Assembly (NCBI GenBank): GCA_022606425.2
Contig: JAHDVF020000215.1
Span: 62,001 to 126,000, forward strand
Source: Lepidostoma basale
Taxonomy: Eukaryota > Arthropoda > Insecta > Trichoptera > Lepidostomatidae
Length of the DNA: 64,000 bases
Reading direction: 5' to 3'
Made by a program: the position numbers and the translations under genes. Below, one piece after another: positions 41,816-52,575 of the stretch. The notes beneath the pieces were generated by a model. It saw only the letters and a program-made list of their open reading frames with translations, did no database searches and was not told the DNA's origin. Positions within the stretch are counted from its first letter, which is position 1; every line of letters begins with the position of its first letter.

Positions 41816-41964
41816 AAACGAAAGCATGTTTTTTTATAAGTTATTTTGTATAATTATAACTTGAATATATGATTTTATATTTTTATTTCTATTGCATATC
41901 TAGTCATGCGTATTCAACTTTTATGTACATCTTAGGTTAACAATCTTTATTCCTAGGTTTTGTT

Positions 41965-42360
41965 ATCTGTTTATGATAGAGTGACAAATGCAAGTATAAG
42001 AAGTGAATGTGGTGCGAATGAAAGTGTTATGAACAAAATAAGGAGAGGGTCATTAAGATGGTTTGGACACATGGAAAGAATGAGTGAAGACAGAATGGTA
42101 AAGAAGGTATATGTAAACGGCGTGAACTGAGCTAGAAATAGAGGAAGGCCGAGGAAAACGTGGCACGATCAAATCAATCAAATATTGAATGTCGGTCACG
42201 TGAGGAGTCGGAAAAATCGACGTGCGTGCATGACAAGATGTATGAATGTAGAGGAAGCGAGAGACGTATGTCAGGACAGAACAGTGTGGCGTTCCATTCT
42301 TTCTGCCTACCCCTCCGGGGAGACGGCGTGATGGTAAGTTAGTTAGTTAAGTTAGTTAGG
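41965..42360 (+). mobile_element. LINE-T C-terminal fragment with TTAG tail
   Basis: From 'ATNASIRSECGANESVMNK' in frame to the tail at 42332-42358. One in-frame TGA (42127) replaces a codon in VNGVN-GARNRGRP, otherwise close to the copy at 10929. Confidence 0.85.
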
Positions 42361-42894
42361 TTTTCTCCTCTGAATGGTTGACGAGGAAGACTCACAGAAA
42401 AATCCCCATTTTCTGTGTGGTCTGGTGGTCTCCGTTTTATATGCCCGTACCATATTAATAATTTGAATTTGGAAAAATAAAGAAATTAGAATTTGAGACT
42501 AGTGAATGTCCTGGGTTTGAAGCGAAGCATAAGCGTTTTAAATGTATGTTTTATTTGTACTTCAATATAAAAATAAAAAAAACAATTATCATATGTTAAT
42601 TGCGTGGGTAGATTCGCGTGCTTGTTATCGTGCATAGCTTGTTGCTGAAATATAATGATAACATTAAAATGTGTGAATAATTTAAAATGCGATACAAATA
42701 TGTAACTAATATTATGTGTTAAAGTACGGTATACTTTCAACGATTTACGCCGAGTCCACGCGAAAGGGTTACTTTACCCATCCCGCAGCAACCACCAGTC
42801 CAGCAAATGGGTATTAATACTATTTTGTGAATGTATACTTATACTTGTACACGAATCCTGGATTTCACCCATGGTGGGTGATTAATTCATGAAA
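42361..42894. other. No recognisable feature
   Basis: GC-richer block at 42745-42820; no motif or match recognised. Confidence 0.35.
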
Positions 42895-42895
42895 T

Positions 42896-43361
42896 TTAAT
42901 TGTATCTCAATAAAGACGAAGATGCAAACTGGAAACTGAATATTCTTTGGGATATAGATAGGAGTGATATCTCCAGGCGGCTTCTAAACAATGCGCTAAT
43001 GGCGATAGCCTTCACATTGTGTTAATAAAGTAGTTCTGCTAAATGCTAAAAATAGATGGCGTTAGTGTGTGGATTATATAGATTAATCTTTAAAACATTA
43101 ACATATGTAATCAAATCTACAAAGATGGCGTATTGAAACTGACATGTGAAGATAAGTATAGATTTGTAGCATATATACAACCTCCAAAAATTTGTCTTAC
43201 ATGGTCATAAAGAAAATAGGTGGAATGGGGAATGTTGTATAATAATTACATAAAGCGTGCGCTTAACCCAACCAATGACAGGTCATAAGTCCTGTAAACA
43301 CCTTGATCAACCATATTCAGTTTCCAGTTTGCATCTTCGTCTCTATTGAGATACAATTAAT
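42896..43361. mobile_element. M-TTAA MITE, complete copy
   Basis: Reference copy for the family. Both termini carry TTGTATCTCAATA...GACGAAGATGCAAAC inverted over about 45 bp, each bordered by TTAA. About 466 bp, no ORF. The centre includes 'gcgatagccttcacattgtg'. Confidence 0.88.
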
Positions 43362-43600
43362 TTTCGGGTATTAATACCTTTTCTGCGGTGAATAACAATT
43401 AACATCGATTATTGGTTAAATTATAACTTACAACAAGGTGGAAACTTCGTAATTAAATTAATAAGCGAGTTGATTGCCTAATTAAGATCTTCTTGACCAA
43501 GCCATTTCACAGAGCAATGATTACCTTTTGAGAAAATAAACTGATTTGATTTTATTTGTATATATTGTACAATCCACGTATGTTTAAAAACGAACCCTCG
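43362..43600. other. LINE-C tail trace, otherwise unassigned
   Basis: 'gagaaaataaactgatttga' at 43531 matches the LINE-C terminus. Confidence 0.4.
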
Positions 43601-43810
43601 TTAGGGTAGGGTAATGGCAATAAGCGCTCGAGCTGTGATATCTCGCGGTCCAGGTTCCGAGTGCTCGCACTCGGCAGTTTGTCGGGAAATGGATGGCTGG
43701 TGTGCACGAGGATGACAGGTGTGGTGAGCTTTCGAGAATTACCATAATCTGAGCTGTACCACACTAAATACTGCGGTTTATGTAGCGAGCTACATTCACA
43801 AGCTTTCATG
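43601..43810. other. GC-rich block of unknown identity
   Basis: Contrasts with the AT-rich surroundings. 'gcggtccaggttccgagtg' has a B-box-like string, so a third tRNA-derived SINE is possible, but no second copy was seen. Confidence 0.3.
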
Positions 43811-43869
43811 ATGTTTTAAAAACTGGTTTAGCTTTTAAAATGGTTATTGAATAGATTTCGTTTTTATTA

Positions 43870-44340
43870 TTTTAAGATATTAATTAATTCTTGAATAATG
43901 ATGATAAACTCTAAAACTCCCTTTTCTAAATATTTTGTTACATAAAATAATATACATTAAAGTGACATGTGACAGACAGGGTGACTCTTTGTTCCTTCAT
44001 TTCAACTTGCTAAGACATTTGATAATGCACTAGCAAGACGAAACATGTCACTTCGTTTCACCTTTCGGGGCATTTAATAAACGCCTTGTGACACTCAAAT
44101 ATAATGAAATTAAAGAAAATGATCATGAAAATTGAACATAAAATTTTATTGTAGTTAATACGAATAAAACGTCTGTTTTCTAGAAGTTTTATTATATTTT
44201 ATGGGAATGCCTTAAACAGGCAAAACATATCATTCACATAAAATATAATTAAACTTCTAGGAAACAGACGTTTTCATTCGTATAATTAATTTATTTGGAG
44301 ATTTATGTCATTGTTCAAGAAACAATAAATATCTTCCATA
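43870..44340. mobile_element. Two PLE fold-backs of the GTTTCTTGAACAATG type
   Basis: Motifs 'ttgaataatgatgataaact' (43892), TTGATAATGCACTAG with GCAAGACGAAACATGTC (44022-44050), and an inverted pair at 44160-44300 around 'aacaggcaaaacat'. Cores carry C3-to-U and G8-to-A. Confidence 0.7.
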
Positions 44341-44640
44341 TTCGCCATATATTTGTGTTGCGGATTCTTTGAATAATGTTTTTTTAAACACAACACGGAC
44401 TTTATTAAAAAAAATAATTAAAAAACAACATGTTTCGGACACAGAAGCCCTTCATCAGTGTTATAAATATTTTAGCAATTTTTTTTCTAAATATGGTCAG
44501 TTTTGACAGATTTTAAAATTAAAAACCATAAATAAATTAAAATGAATATCAAATAATGCGATAATCTAAATATTTCACAATTTAATAATATTATCTAATC
44601 AAATTTCAGTTTTTTAATTTTTTTTATTGTTTATGGTTTT
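44341..44640. mobile_element. PLE-B element
   Basis: Flank 'ttcgccatatatttgtgttg' and 'aacacaacacggac' precede a minus-strand hammerhead candidate. The opposite arm is not clearly preserved. Confidence 0.7.
44420..44464 (-). ncRNA. Hammerhead ribozyme candidate, PLE-B
   Basis: Minus strand: CUGAUGA (plus 44452-44458), A, stem II GGGC/GUCC with UUCUGU loop, GAAAC, AU loop, GUU. Core intact. Stem I (AACA against UGUU) pairs only if one base shifts, suggesting a 1-nt deletion after the cleavage position. Confidence 0.65.
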
Positions 44641-45194
44641 GAATAATCGCGAATCATGTGTTTTTGATTGCGCAACAAGATGTCGTTCATAGGCAGCTGT
44701 CATTTGAAAATTCTATTACGTATAATTTTTATTTATATGCATTTCGGCCATCGTTTTAGTACTTTTCAGATGGTAACATTGTTTTAAAGAATTTCTTATA
44801 CATATATGTGCATGATCGTGGGTGGATGAGTGTTTTTTTGGTGGTTCATAATGAAAGAAATATCACCCGGTGTACGATCTTATACCCAAGTTGTGTTTCA
44901 CTTTGCACATCTTCCTCAATAGGCTTCTCTACTCACATGCTGCTGCCACAGTTTCTGACCATCACACTCACTCACTGCTTCATTCTGCTGTTGCTACCAT
45001 CCTCTTGAACAGATGACACCATCGCCACAGCCGGTGCTCCTCGGACGCCTCCATCCATTGCTTCACCTGCCATCAACGACGCTGTCTCCTCTTGCCCTGC
45101 TTCTGCCATTGCTGTCGACCTGCTGATTTCTTCAAACGCCCTATGTTCTACATCTTTCTTATGTTTCTTAACCCCATCTAACCACCTCATTCAT
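44641..45194. other. Unassigned; GC-richer block 44890-45190
   Basis: The minus-strand ORF 44972-45190 begins MRWLDGVKKHKKDVEHRAFE, reminiscent of LINE C-terminal 'RW.D' segments, and is otherwise Ala/Met-rich. Identity not established. Confidence 0.3.
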
Positions 45195-45196
45195 TT

Positions 45197-45525
45197 CGGG
45201 TGGTGGTCTAGGGGATAGACCGCTTAGCTCCTGATCCAGGGGACTTGTGTTCGAGCCTGGACACAACCTGATTCTTTCTTCATGATAATGAGCTATTTTC
45301 TGCTCATATTGAAGATTGTAAAATAAATTCTAATACCATTTATAAACTGTTATGTATCACAATTTCATTATTATTTTTCGCGACAGTTTTTTCGTCAACC
45401 TAAAAATAAAATTGTGATACATATAAATGGAGTTTTATAATTTAACAGTTTATAATGTTGAAGTATCATAGTGTTTCGGCCAAAACAATGGACTATCTAA
45501 TAGCGTTGATTTAAATCCTTGGGGC
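45197..45525 (+). mobile_element. SINE-2 interrupted by PLE-A
   Basis: Head 'gggtggtggtctaggggat' with 'gtgttcgagcctgg' (B box), body to about 45344, then PLE-A, then SINE-2 sequence again at 45505-45525 (tgatttaaatccttg, as at 12724-12740). Confidence 0.8.
45345..45497. mobile_element. PLE-A fold-back inside SINE-2
   Basis: Inverted 'tgtatcacaattt' (45352) and 'aaaattgtgatacat' (45410) arms, a ribozyme remnant reduced to CGACAG...CGUCAACC, then 'gttttggccgaaacac' in inverse. The central hammerhead is deleted. Confidence 0.75.
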
Positions 45526-46015
45526 TGAACTTATTAAAACATACTTTTTTTAAAGGTTTCCATTGCCACATCGACCCTCACCCATGATCTCGGCCCCTGC
45601 TCTAAGCTACATTACTGGGTAGTCAGGTCCAAATGTGGGATCCAACCCACCATATTCTCCAAGAAAATCCTCCTCTCACCATCCATCTAAATATCAATTT
45701 CCAATATGTGGGGTCGCAATGGCCTCCGGGCTGGTTCACCCGAGAAGACTTGTATATTTTTTAATTGTTTATTATAAAAAAAAAACTGTTTTCTTCTTCT
45801 TTCAGATCTTATGGTGAGTTCAACTGTGAATCAACTTATAACGTGGGGGTGTAATTGATATATATGTAGGTGAGTGATTTTGCTTAAATGTTCAATGCTA
45901 TACACTATTATATTAAACTCCATATTTATACAATATTTTAATATTAAAATATCCCTTTTGATATAATACAATTTTTGAGCCCACGGCTTCCTAACTTTTC
46001 ATTATTTAAGCTAAT
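45526..46015. other. No recognisable feature
   Basis: 45555-45740 is GC-richer and weakly coding-like on the plus strand; no motif recognised. Confidence 0.35.
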
Positions 46016-46550
46016 TTGTGATTAAAACACTGAATTTTTCACTTTTGGGTTTTTGTTCTGGAAAATTTTCAATGGTTTTAGACTTTCATCATCGGGAAAG
46101 TTATATAAATTTATATCATCTAATATCATTAGATTATTAAGGGGATATTTTGAGAATTTGGCCGTGCTGGAGGGTGTTCGGCTTTTAGTCCCTGATAGAT
46201 ATCTCCGACAGTGACAGCATAGATTGTTTTACCTACCGGCCGCCAATACCAACCTGCCACTGGTGACACCGGTGGGAAGAGATTGGTGACAAGAGATGGT
46301 CTCCTCGGAGATTGACTTCTTTCATATTAGTGAAAGTACGTTCAGAAGGCAAATACTCTTGATTTTGGAGAGTATCCTGTCTTCCTAATGTCCAACCATC
46401 TCTTGATGAAATAAACTGATATGATTTGATTTGATTTAATATGATAGTTTATATCTCTCTCATAATGATGAAGGTGTAAAACCTTCAAAATATGTCAAGG
46501 AAAATTACCTCTAAAATATAAAAATATGTTTTAAATCGAATAAATTTTTG
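46016..46550 (+). mobile_element. PLE-C fold-back split by a LINE-C insertion
   Basis: Left PLE-C arm 46020-46140 and right arm 46440-46545 (decayed 'ataatgatgaaggtgtaaaaccttcaaaatatgtc') flank a LINE-C 3' end at 46150-46440 that ends AATAAACTGATATGATTTGATTTG. Confidence 0.75.
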
Positions 46551-47212
46551 ATTCTATGATATATGAGATTTTTAGGATTAACTTTTGATATATTGCTGGT
46601 TTGTTGTTTTTTTGTTCACGTTTAATCTTATTCTTAAATTTTTATATTAGAATAAGTTTTTCTAAATCTAATATTTTATTTATAAATGCGTTTATTTTTA
46701 TATTTTACACTATTTTTATATTTTAATTTCAGAGTGTGTGTTATTTAAAAATGCACCTTCTCAATCTTCAGTTGTAGTTATCAGCTTTCTCAATGTGCTT
46801 ATCGCAGTCCATAATGATAACGAGAATTAAAATGTTTCTTCACGAAAATTCCAGTTATTTAAGGTGAACACCAATTTACCTTCAATCCAGTGAAACTATT
46901 TACAATTTTATCTCAATATTGGGTTCTGAATTCAAAATGTAGATACATATGATAATTCCTGGTACACTTATATACATAATTCATTATGCACCTACATTCT
47001 CGGATCTAATTCTTAGACTTCATTACCGTTACCTTAAATCTCTATCATTAGGTGGCCATTAAACAGTTTGTTAATTGGGACTAGTTGCATCAACTTATAA
47101 ACAGATCCGGCGTTAGAACATTATTTGCCTGTTTAGTTTACTTTTGTTTATGTAAGCATTTTGTTATCAAAAATAATTTTATGAAAATGTTTATTTAATT
47201 AAATATTCAATT
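46551..47212. other. No recognisable feature
   Basis: AT-rich, no domain-bearing ORF. Confidence 0.4.
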
Positions 47213-47214
47213 TG

Positions 47215-47345
47215 TAACCTCCAATTTTTATGAAATTGTCTCGACAGCTGTATCGCCAACCTATGTTCGCATTATCAGATATTACAAACATAAGTTGCAA
47301 AATATGTAGTTGTCGCGACTATTTCATAGAAATGAAATTTTCATA
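47215..47345 (-). mobile_element. PLE-A fragment with decayed hammerhead
   Basis: Minus strand: CUGAUAA core (G8-to-A), stem II with one mismatch, GAUAC for GAAAC, AGCUGUC. Confidence 0.65.
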
Positions 47346-47384
47346 GAAATATATAAATTGTAATATTATAATTGTGTTCCAAAT

Positions 47385-47660
47385 TAAACTAACTAACTAA
47401 CTAACCATCACGCCGTTTCCCCGAAGGGGTAGGCAAAAATAATGGACTGACACACTTTAACCGATGCGGCACTCCATCCTTCTCTTTTCGCCCCCGCGGG
47501 AGACGCGGTGTGATGGGTTGCGAACCTCATCGCCACCAATAGGCATCTCCCACGCACATTTCGTTCAACATCCACAAAATAAATCTTAAACAATAAATAT
47601 ATAAAATACAATGATATAAAATAACAAAATAAAAATATCATAATAAATAATGTTCTTTTT
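47385..47660 (-). mobile_element. VRGRC subfamily, LINE-T-tailed, copy
   Basis: Minus frame to 47408: VRGRCLLVAMRFATHHTASP, then KREGWSAASVKVCQSI and AYPFGETA-stop, followed by TTAG units at 47387-47404. The frame is intact in this copy. Confidence 0.8.
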
Positions 47661-48212
47661 TATGGTCCACATATGTCATGGAATCTAATCATGTTATAGC
47701 TTATATATTTTCTTACCTTTAACACAGATTATCTATGCGGAAATAATACAATAAATAACGTTGAAAAGTAAAATAAAAATAAAAGAGAAACATAGATTTC
47801 ATTTTATTCTACGAGCTTTTAAGCCCACTGGATTTAAAAACATAACTACAATATACATTTACGAAGTTTCTTTCCTATTACTGGCCCTGCATTCGAGAAG
47901 AAATCCAATATTATTATTCATTATTCAAGATATTTCAAAACCATCAATGAACGTGTTTTAAAGTATTTATATGGGAGAATATTCTTTTAATGGAAGTGTA
48001 AAGATGTCATTAAGTAACCGAATATTAAAAATATGTATGTTGCATTTGGTATCGTGTTATTATGTGCGTTGTGGATATATTTCTTTATTATTTGATTCCA
48101 AGCATTCATGAGCATTTAAAGTATTTTTTTGTTTCTTCTATTTGAGATCCAAGATCAAACTCGAAAGTGTTCGTTTTTAAGAAAATTGTTTTGGGATTTA
48201 ATGGAATTTCAT
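47661..48212. other. No recognisable feature
   Basis: AT-rich; the 66-codon ORF at 47761 is not informative. Confidence 0.4.
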
Positions 48213-48216
48213 CAAC

Positions 48217-49059
48217 TTGAGAGAGAGAATGAGTCACAGAGAAGGTGTAAGGATACACGGGCAAAAGATAGACATGATAAGGTTTGCTGACGATATTGCT
48301 ATGGTTGCTGAAAGTGAGGAGGAACTGCAGGAGGCCTTAGATACTTTGCAAGACATTCTTCAAGATAGCTACAACATGAAGATAAATAAGGACAAAACAA
48401 AGCTGCTGACTGTAGGCCGAACGCAACATCAGATGAGAGTAGTGATGTCAGGAGTTCCACTAAAGAACACCAAGGAGTTTGTCTACCTCGGGAGCAAAAT
48501 AACATGGGACGGTCGGTCTAAGAGCGAGGTCGACAGCCGTATACATCAGGCTAGGCTTGCATTTAATAAAAGTTCGAAAATAATAGAATCAAATAATATA
48601 GACCAAAAACTGAGAATACTCCTCATCAAGACCTATGTATGGAGTGTCTTGATGTACGGCTGCGAGACATGGTGCCTATCCGAAAGGGATAAGCGGAGAC
48701 TAGAGGCTTTTGAGATGTGGTCCTATAGAAGACTCTTTGGAATTTCCTGGAGAGACCACATCACGAATGAGGAAGTTCTTCAAGGAATCGAAGGAGGAAG
48801 GCACCTGCTCAGGACCTTGTCCGAAAGGCGTGCAAGATGGATCGGCCATGTAATACGTCAAGAAGGTCTCTTGCATGCCATAATGGAGGGTATGATCGAG
48901 GGGACAAACTCTAGGGGACGCCCACGCCGAGAGTACCTGGAGGACCTGTTGGTGGACGTACGCTGCTCATCATATGCAGATCTCAAAAGAGTCGCACAAG
49001 ACAGGGAAAAATGGAAGAGAATAATGGAGGAAATTGCTGCAAACCAATCCCAGGATTGA
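48217..49059 (+). CDS. Non-LTR retrotransposon reverse transcriptase, C-terminal 280 codons
   Basis: The longest intact coding remnant in the window. Residues 21-32 (IRFADDIAMVAE) hold the FADD catalytic motif of the palm. MKINKDKTKLL (54-64) and FVYLGSKITWDG (88-99) are the following RT motifs. WSVLMYGCETWCL (142-154) and RRLEAFEMWSYRR (160-172) lead the C-terminal segment. RWIGHVIRQ and SRGRPRREYLEDL follow. The listed first codon is TTG; the first ATG is codon 5, and neither is a true start, because everything before the palm is lost by 5' truncation. In the element this enzyme would copy RNA at a nicked chromosomal target. Clade is uncertain: RTE, CR1 or L2-like. No frameshift or stop, so the insertion is relatively young. 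The 3' end near 49085 has a short AGAAGAAG-type tail. Confidence 0.85.
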   Translation: MRERMSHREGVRIHGQKIDMIRFADDIAMVAESEEELQEALDTLQDILQDSYNMKINKDKTKLLTVGRTQHQMRVVMSGVPLKNTKEFVYLGSKITWDGRSKSEVDSRIHQARLAFNKSSKIIESNNIDQKLRILLIKTYVWSVLMYGCETWCLSERDKRRLEAFEMWSYRRLFGISWRDHITNEEVLQGIEGGRHLLRTLSERRARWIGHVIRQEGLLHAIMEGMIEGTNSRGRPRREYLEDLLVDVRCSSYADLKRVAQDREKWKRIMEEIAANQSQD

Positions 49060-49129
49060 AACCAGAGAAGAAGATTAGGAAGATTTTTATTTTTACTTAT
49101 TACACATACTTACTTTTACTTATTACTTA

Positions 49130-49590
49130 AACAGCCGTTGTCGTCCACTAGTGGACATAGGCCTCCCTCATATTTCTCCACGTACTCCTGTCTTGTGTCT
49201 TTCGCATCCAATCGCCAGCAATTCTTCGAATATCATCGGACCATCGTGTGGGGGGTCTCCCTTTGTTTCTTTTATCTTCGCGGGGTCTCCACTCCACCAC
49301 CCTTCTGGTCCATCTATCGTCTACCAATCTGGCAACATGTCCCGCAAATGACCATTTAAGCTTAGCTACCCTTTCGACTAAATCTGTTACTCCCGACCTT
49401 CTACGTATTTCAGTATTTCTTTTCCGATCTGAGAGTCTTACGTGTAGCATGGCTCTTTCGCGTTTCCTCTGTGATACACCGAGTCTCCTTATGGTCGATT
49501 TGGCGAGGGTTATCGTTTCTGCTCCATATGTCAGTACTGGAAGTATGTATTGGTCAAACATTTTGCGTTTCATTACACATAGCAACTTTT
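49130..49590 (-). mobile_element. LINE-R (RTE/BovB-like) C-terminal region
   Basis: Minus frame 49148-49585 (145 codons): ILPVLTYGAETITLAKSTI, RRRSGVTDLVERVAKLKWSF, AGHVARLVDDRWTRRV, NKGRPPTRWSDDIRRIAGDW and REAYVH, continuing to EWTTTA in the 3' flank. Motif order is that of RTE-clade ORFs after the RT domain. The 5' end is cut at about 49590. Confidence 0.88.
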
Positions 49591-49870
49591 ATATTTATTA
49601 TATTATAAAAATATATAATAAAACAACACGTATTTACAATATTTATTATATCTAGTTACTACCGATCGGTATCTACACAGTTTGTATCAGGAAATTACTG
49701 AAGTAATGGTATGTATGTTTTGAAGAAAAGTAATAAAAAAGAAAAGATTTTTTAATGTACTGAAAATATATATTTGATGCATTCGTTTTCATTATTACGC
49801 ACAAAATGTTTTGAGTGAGCATCACTCTTTTTCTTCCACCAATATTTGACATTACTTTTGAAAAATATTG
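49591..49870. other. No recognisable feature
   Basis: AT-rich. Confidence 0.35.
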
Positions 49871-50010
49871 TATTATCATAACATTTTATAACATTCTTCA
49901 AAATTAAAAATTGTATACTGAAGAAGGATGAGAACCATCCGAAACGGGTTTGTAAAATATAGAAAAATATAATGTTATTCAGATATTTTTCTGGTCATGC
50001 TTTTTCATTT
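49871..50010 (+). mobile_element. PLE terminal repeat, distinct stem II type
   Basis: Single-arm copy. Flanked by AT-rich DNA and carrying the hammerhead candidate at 49912-49956. Confidence 0.6.
49912..49956 (+). ncRNA. Hammerhead ribozyme candidate with GGAUG/CAUCC stem II
   Basis: CUGAAGA at 49918-49924, A, perfect five-pair stem II (49926-49930 with 49936-49940) around AGAAC, GAAAC at 49941-49945, then GGGUU. Stem I UGUAUA against UUGUAAA pairs in four of five positions. Core intact; stem III has a C-G pair with a two-base loop. Confidence 0.7.
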
Positions 50011-50388
50011 GACCAAAGATAATGTTCTTATCACAAGAAGTAAGTGTTGTAAAAATACAATTTGTTTGAAATGAAGTTTTAAATATTGCAATAAATTAAA
50101 CGTATATAAGTTTACAAACTTATAATAAATTCTAGTCTGCACATACTGTGTATTGAAATATTCATTAAAAATTTCTAGTAATGTCTTATTTTTCTTCTCG
50201 GCGCTACATCCCAGTTCCGGTTCCGGGATAAGATCTCTTCCATACAACAGTCCTACATTGACTCCTGTCCCTGGCTATTTCTCTCCATTCTCCAGATATT
50301 TCTGGTTTCTCCCAGTCCTCATACACGTATTCCGCCCTTCTCTTCCTTGGTCTCTTTTTGCGCGGCACTCATTTGGATATAATTTTAG
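50011..50388. other. Unassigned; GC-richer block 50195-50388
   Basis: 'ttctcggcgctacatcccag' recalls the start of 5985-6005, but the rest does not match. Possible decayed retroelement. Confidence 0.35.
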
Positions 50389-50445
50389 TAATGACGAATT
50401 TTTATGAATTAAAACACTGTTTTTTCCACTTTTCAGTTTATTTTT

Positions 50446-50486
50446 CTCGACTTGTTTCGAAGGCCCTTCATCATCGAGAGAACGAT
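50446..50486 (-). ncRNA. Hammerhead motif, PLE-C minus arm
   Basis: Minus strand: UUCUC, UCGAUGA, stem II GAAGG/CCUUC, GAAAC, AAGUC, GAGAA. Stem I is a perfect UUCUC/GAGAA. C3 and U4 are swapped (UC for CU), so cleavage is doubtful. Confidence 0.55.
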
Positions 50487-50511
50487 TTAACATTATATCG
50501 AGTTTATATCG

Positions 50512-50554
50512 TTCTCCCGATGATGAAGGTCGAAATCTCGAAACATGTCGAGAA
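50512..50554 (+). ncRNA. Hammerhead motif, PLE-C plus arm
   Basis: UUCUC, CCGAUGA (U4-to-C), stem II, GAAAC, AU loop, GUC, GAGAA. Stem I is a perfect five pairs. A single core substitution separates it from a canonical hammerhead. Confidence 0.6.
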
Positions 50555-50640
50555 AAATAAGTGGAAAAAACAGTGTTTTAATTCATAAAAATTCGTCATT
50601 ATGGAATTCCACAGTGTGAACGCCTTCAGTTTATCTAAAA

Positions 50641-51262
50641 TTTTAGTAATGTATACTATAAAAAAATAGTGACTTTTTTTTCAACGGAGACTTAAAATCT
50701 TATCAGTATCGGAAAGTTCTGATAAGAATTAAGTATTAAACTAATAAGACGAACGAAAGTACTCTCTCCCACGTATGCAATTAAAGTTTCTCGGTTATTA
50801 GTAGCCCCTATCAATGATTTCATCTGAATTTAGATACTTAAGTATGGCCCCATACAGCGATAAGCTTTTACCACTTTATCTTACTAGCCGCGAGATAATT
50901 AATATGGACCATCAAAATGATTGGACCAATTAGCTTTTATTTAAGGATTTCGAATGTTGAAATCAGATAGGAATGCAAGTAAACGTGTTTGGATAGAATT
51001 AAAAAAAGTATACTTATGCGATTTGAGTAAATAAGACGAATGTGTACAGCAAATATAAAAGATTATGCAGATCGTGGATTTCCAACCAATTTCCGGATTA
51101 TCTCGCCTTTACAATAATGAATCCAACCCACCCTTTCTAATAATAGTAATATCAAATATTAAAATAAAGTTACATAATATCTATATCTACTTATAATCAC
51201 AAAGATACAATTTAAAATATTATCAAATGTATCAGAAAAAAAATATGTTTGTGTTGTTTTTC
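50641..51262. other. No recognisable feature
   Basis: AT-rich, unassigned. Confidence 0.4.
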
Positions 51263-51268
51263 TAAATT

Positions 51269-51534
51269 AACGACCTTCGTGGCCGAGTGGTAAGTGCATT
51301 GACTGCCACCCCGAAGGTTCCGGGTTCGATTCCCGGCGAGGGCAGTGTGATTGTCACATTGTCTTTGGTCTAGTGTAGAATTCACGTGACAACAAAATGG
51401 CAATAGATTAGCTACCTATCACATGTCACGAGAATCACTATGATAGCTATAATAATACCCTTTACATCGATTTGACTCATGCTGTCATGATGTTAAGAAT
51501 GATTCAATAAAATAATAATAATAATAATAATAAT
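51269..51534 (+). mobile_element. SINE-1 (A tail), reference copy
   Basis: Perfect A box TGGCCGAGTGG at 51280-51290 and B box GGTTCGATTCC at 51323-51333, spacing typical of a tRNA promoter. Body 'gattgtcacattgtctttgg' onward, tail A, then (AAT)n at 51512-51534. Transcription by RNA polymerase III is inferred from the boxes. Confidence 0.93.
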
Positions 51535-52135
51535 TTGTCATTATTTTTTATTAAAATGTATCCGCGACGATCGCCCCCCTTAACTGCTTTGGCCTCTGAT
51601 CATCTTGTTTGTGATCTGCCCAAATTTCTGTGGCTGATTTTTGGTTGCAACTCCAGAGTGGGTCTGGTCCACCGATCATCCATTGTCCTTTATATATGGC
51701 AGGACCAATTCTACTTCAACGAAGCTACTTTGCACGCTACATTGGCAACTTTGGTCCATTCTCGAATCAACTCATGGTCAATGGCGCGAGGAATAGAGAG
51801 TTGTGGATGTCAAGACGGGAGATTATGTCCTACCCTGGACGAAAAATAGCTAATGATGATATTATGTGGATCACACTAACCAATTTATTCAGATTTATCA
51901 GGGGATTCATTAAGAATTCCGTCATCTTGAAGGGTATCCATCTTTATGTTCCAAATGGTTATCTTCGACAGCGTCAGCACATACTGTTTTATTCCTAACA
52001 TGCAGAACGAATTTGTGGGGAGAGCAATCAAATTGATCAACATGATCGCTTTGGAGATCGATGTCTTTCATATTAGTGGAAGTACGTTCAGAAGACAAAT
52101 ACTCTTGACTTTATCTTGTATTCCTAATTTTGATC

Positions 52136-52470
52136 GCCATACTTTGTGTTGTAGATGTTTTATTTGTCTTTTCAAGTCCAATCTTTGATTTATTTCCTTT
52201 GTTGTAAGTAATTAACCTGAATCCCAATAAGAATTTTAAATTATTATTTAAATTTTTTAATTGATTCATAATATTTGTTATACCAAAAGCATAAACGTTC
52301 CAAAATAAATCTTTATAACATCTGTCAAAATTGATCATATTTGTAAACAATTTTATAATATTTTTAATATGTATCTTTATAATATGTATCACTGAAGAAG
52401 GACTGGTTGTCCGAAACATGTCGGATTTGTAATTTTAATAGCTTTGTATGTACCAAGTATACTAAAAAAA
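52136..52470. mobile_element. PLE-B element inserted in LINE-C
   Basis: Begins 'gatcgccatactttgtgttg' (shared flank of PLE-B) and ends 'agctttgtatgtaccaagtatac', with the hammerhead candidate near its right end. Only one arm carries a motif. Confidence 0.75.
52387..52427 (+). ncRNA. Hammerhead ribozyme candidate, PLE-B
   Basis: CUGAAGA at 52392-52398, A, stem II GGAC/GUCC around UGGUU, GAAAC at 52413-52417, AU loop, GUC ending 52422. Stem I: one A-G mismatch then C-G, U-A, A-U. Core intact. Confidence 0.75.
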
Positions 52471-52575
52471 AAAAAATCTCTCATTCGTTTATGGTAATGC
52501 GTAATTATATTTTACCTGTTATTTTACCATTATTATCTTTGAGAAATAAACTGAATTGATTTGATTTGATCTTCT

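Larger units (their letters stand above)
50390..50640. mobile_element. PLE-C fold-back with two hammerhead motifs
   Basis: Inverted arms 50390-50451 and 50547-50603 (aatgacgaatttttatgaat and inverse). The motifs point outward with their stem I strands toward the centre (50490-50510). The most complete PLE-C copy. Confidence 0.85.
51560..52575 (+). mobile_element. LINE-C 3' region split by PLE-B
   Basis: 51560-52130 contains, with breaks, the C-terminal AIKLINMIALEIDVFHISG and STFRRQILLTL motifs. The expected terminus (AATAAACTGAATTGATTTGA at 52546-52566) appears only after a PLE-B insertion at 52136-52470. Confidence 0.8.

Noticed and set aside
47761..47961. 66-codon ORF as a small gene
   Set aside because: AT-driven composition, no motif, no flanking signals; chance occurrence is likely.
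49138..49655. Plus-strand ORFs of 66 to 135 codons opposite the LINE-R copy
   Set aside because: They are the antisense shadow of the minus-strand LINE-R frame, which carries the recognisable motifs.
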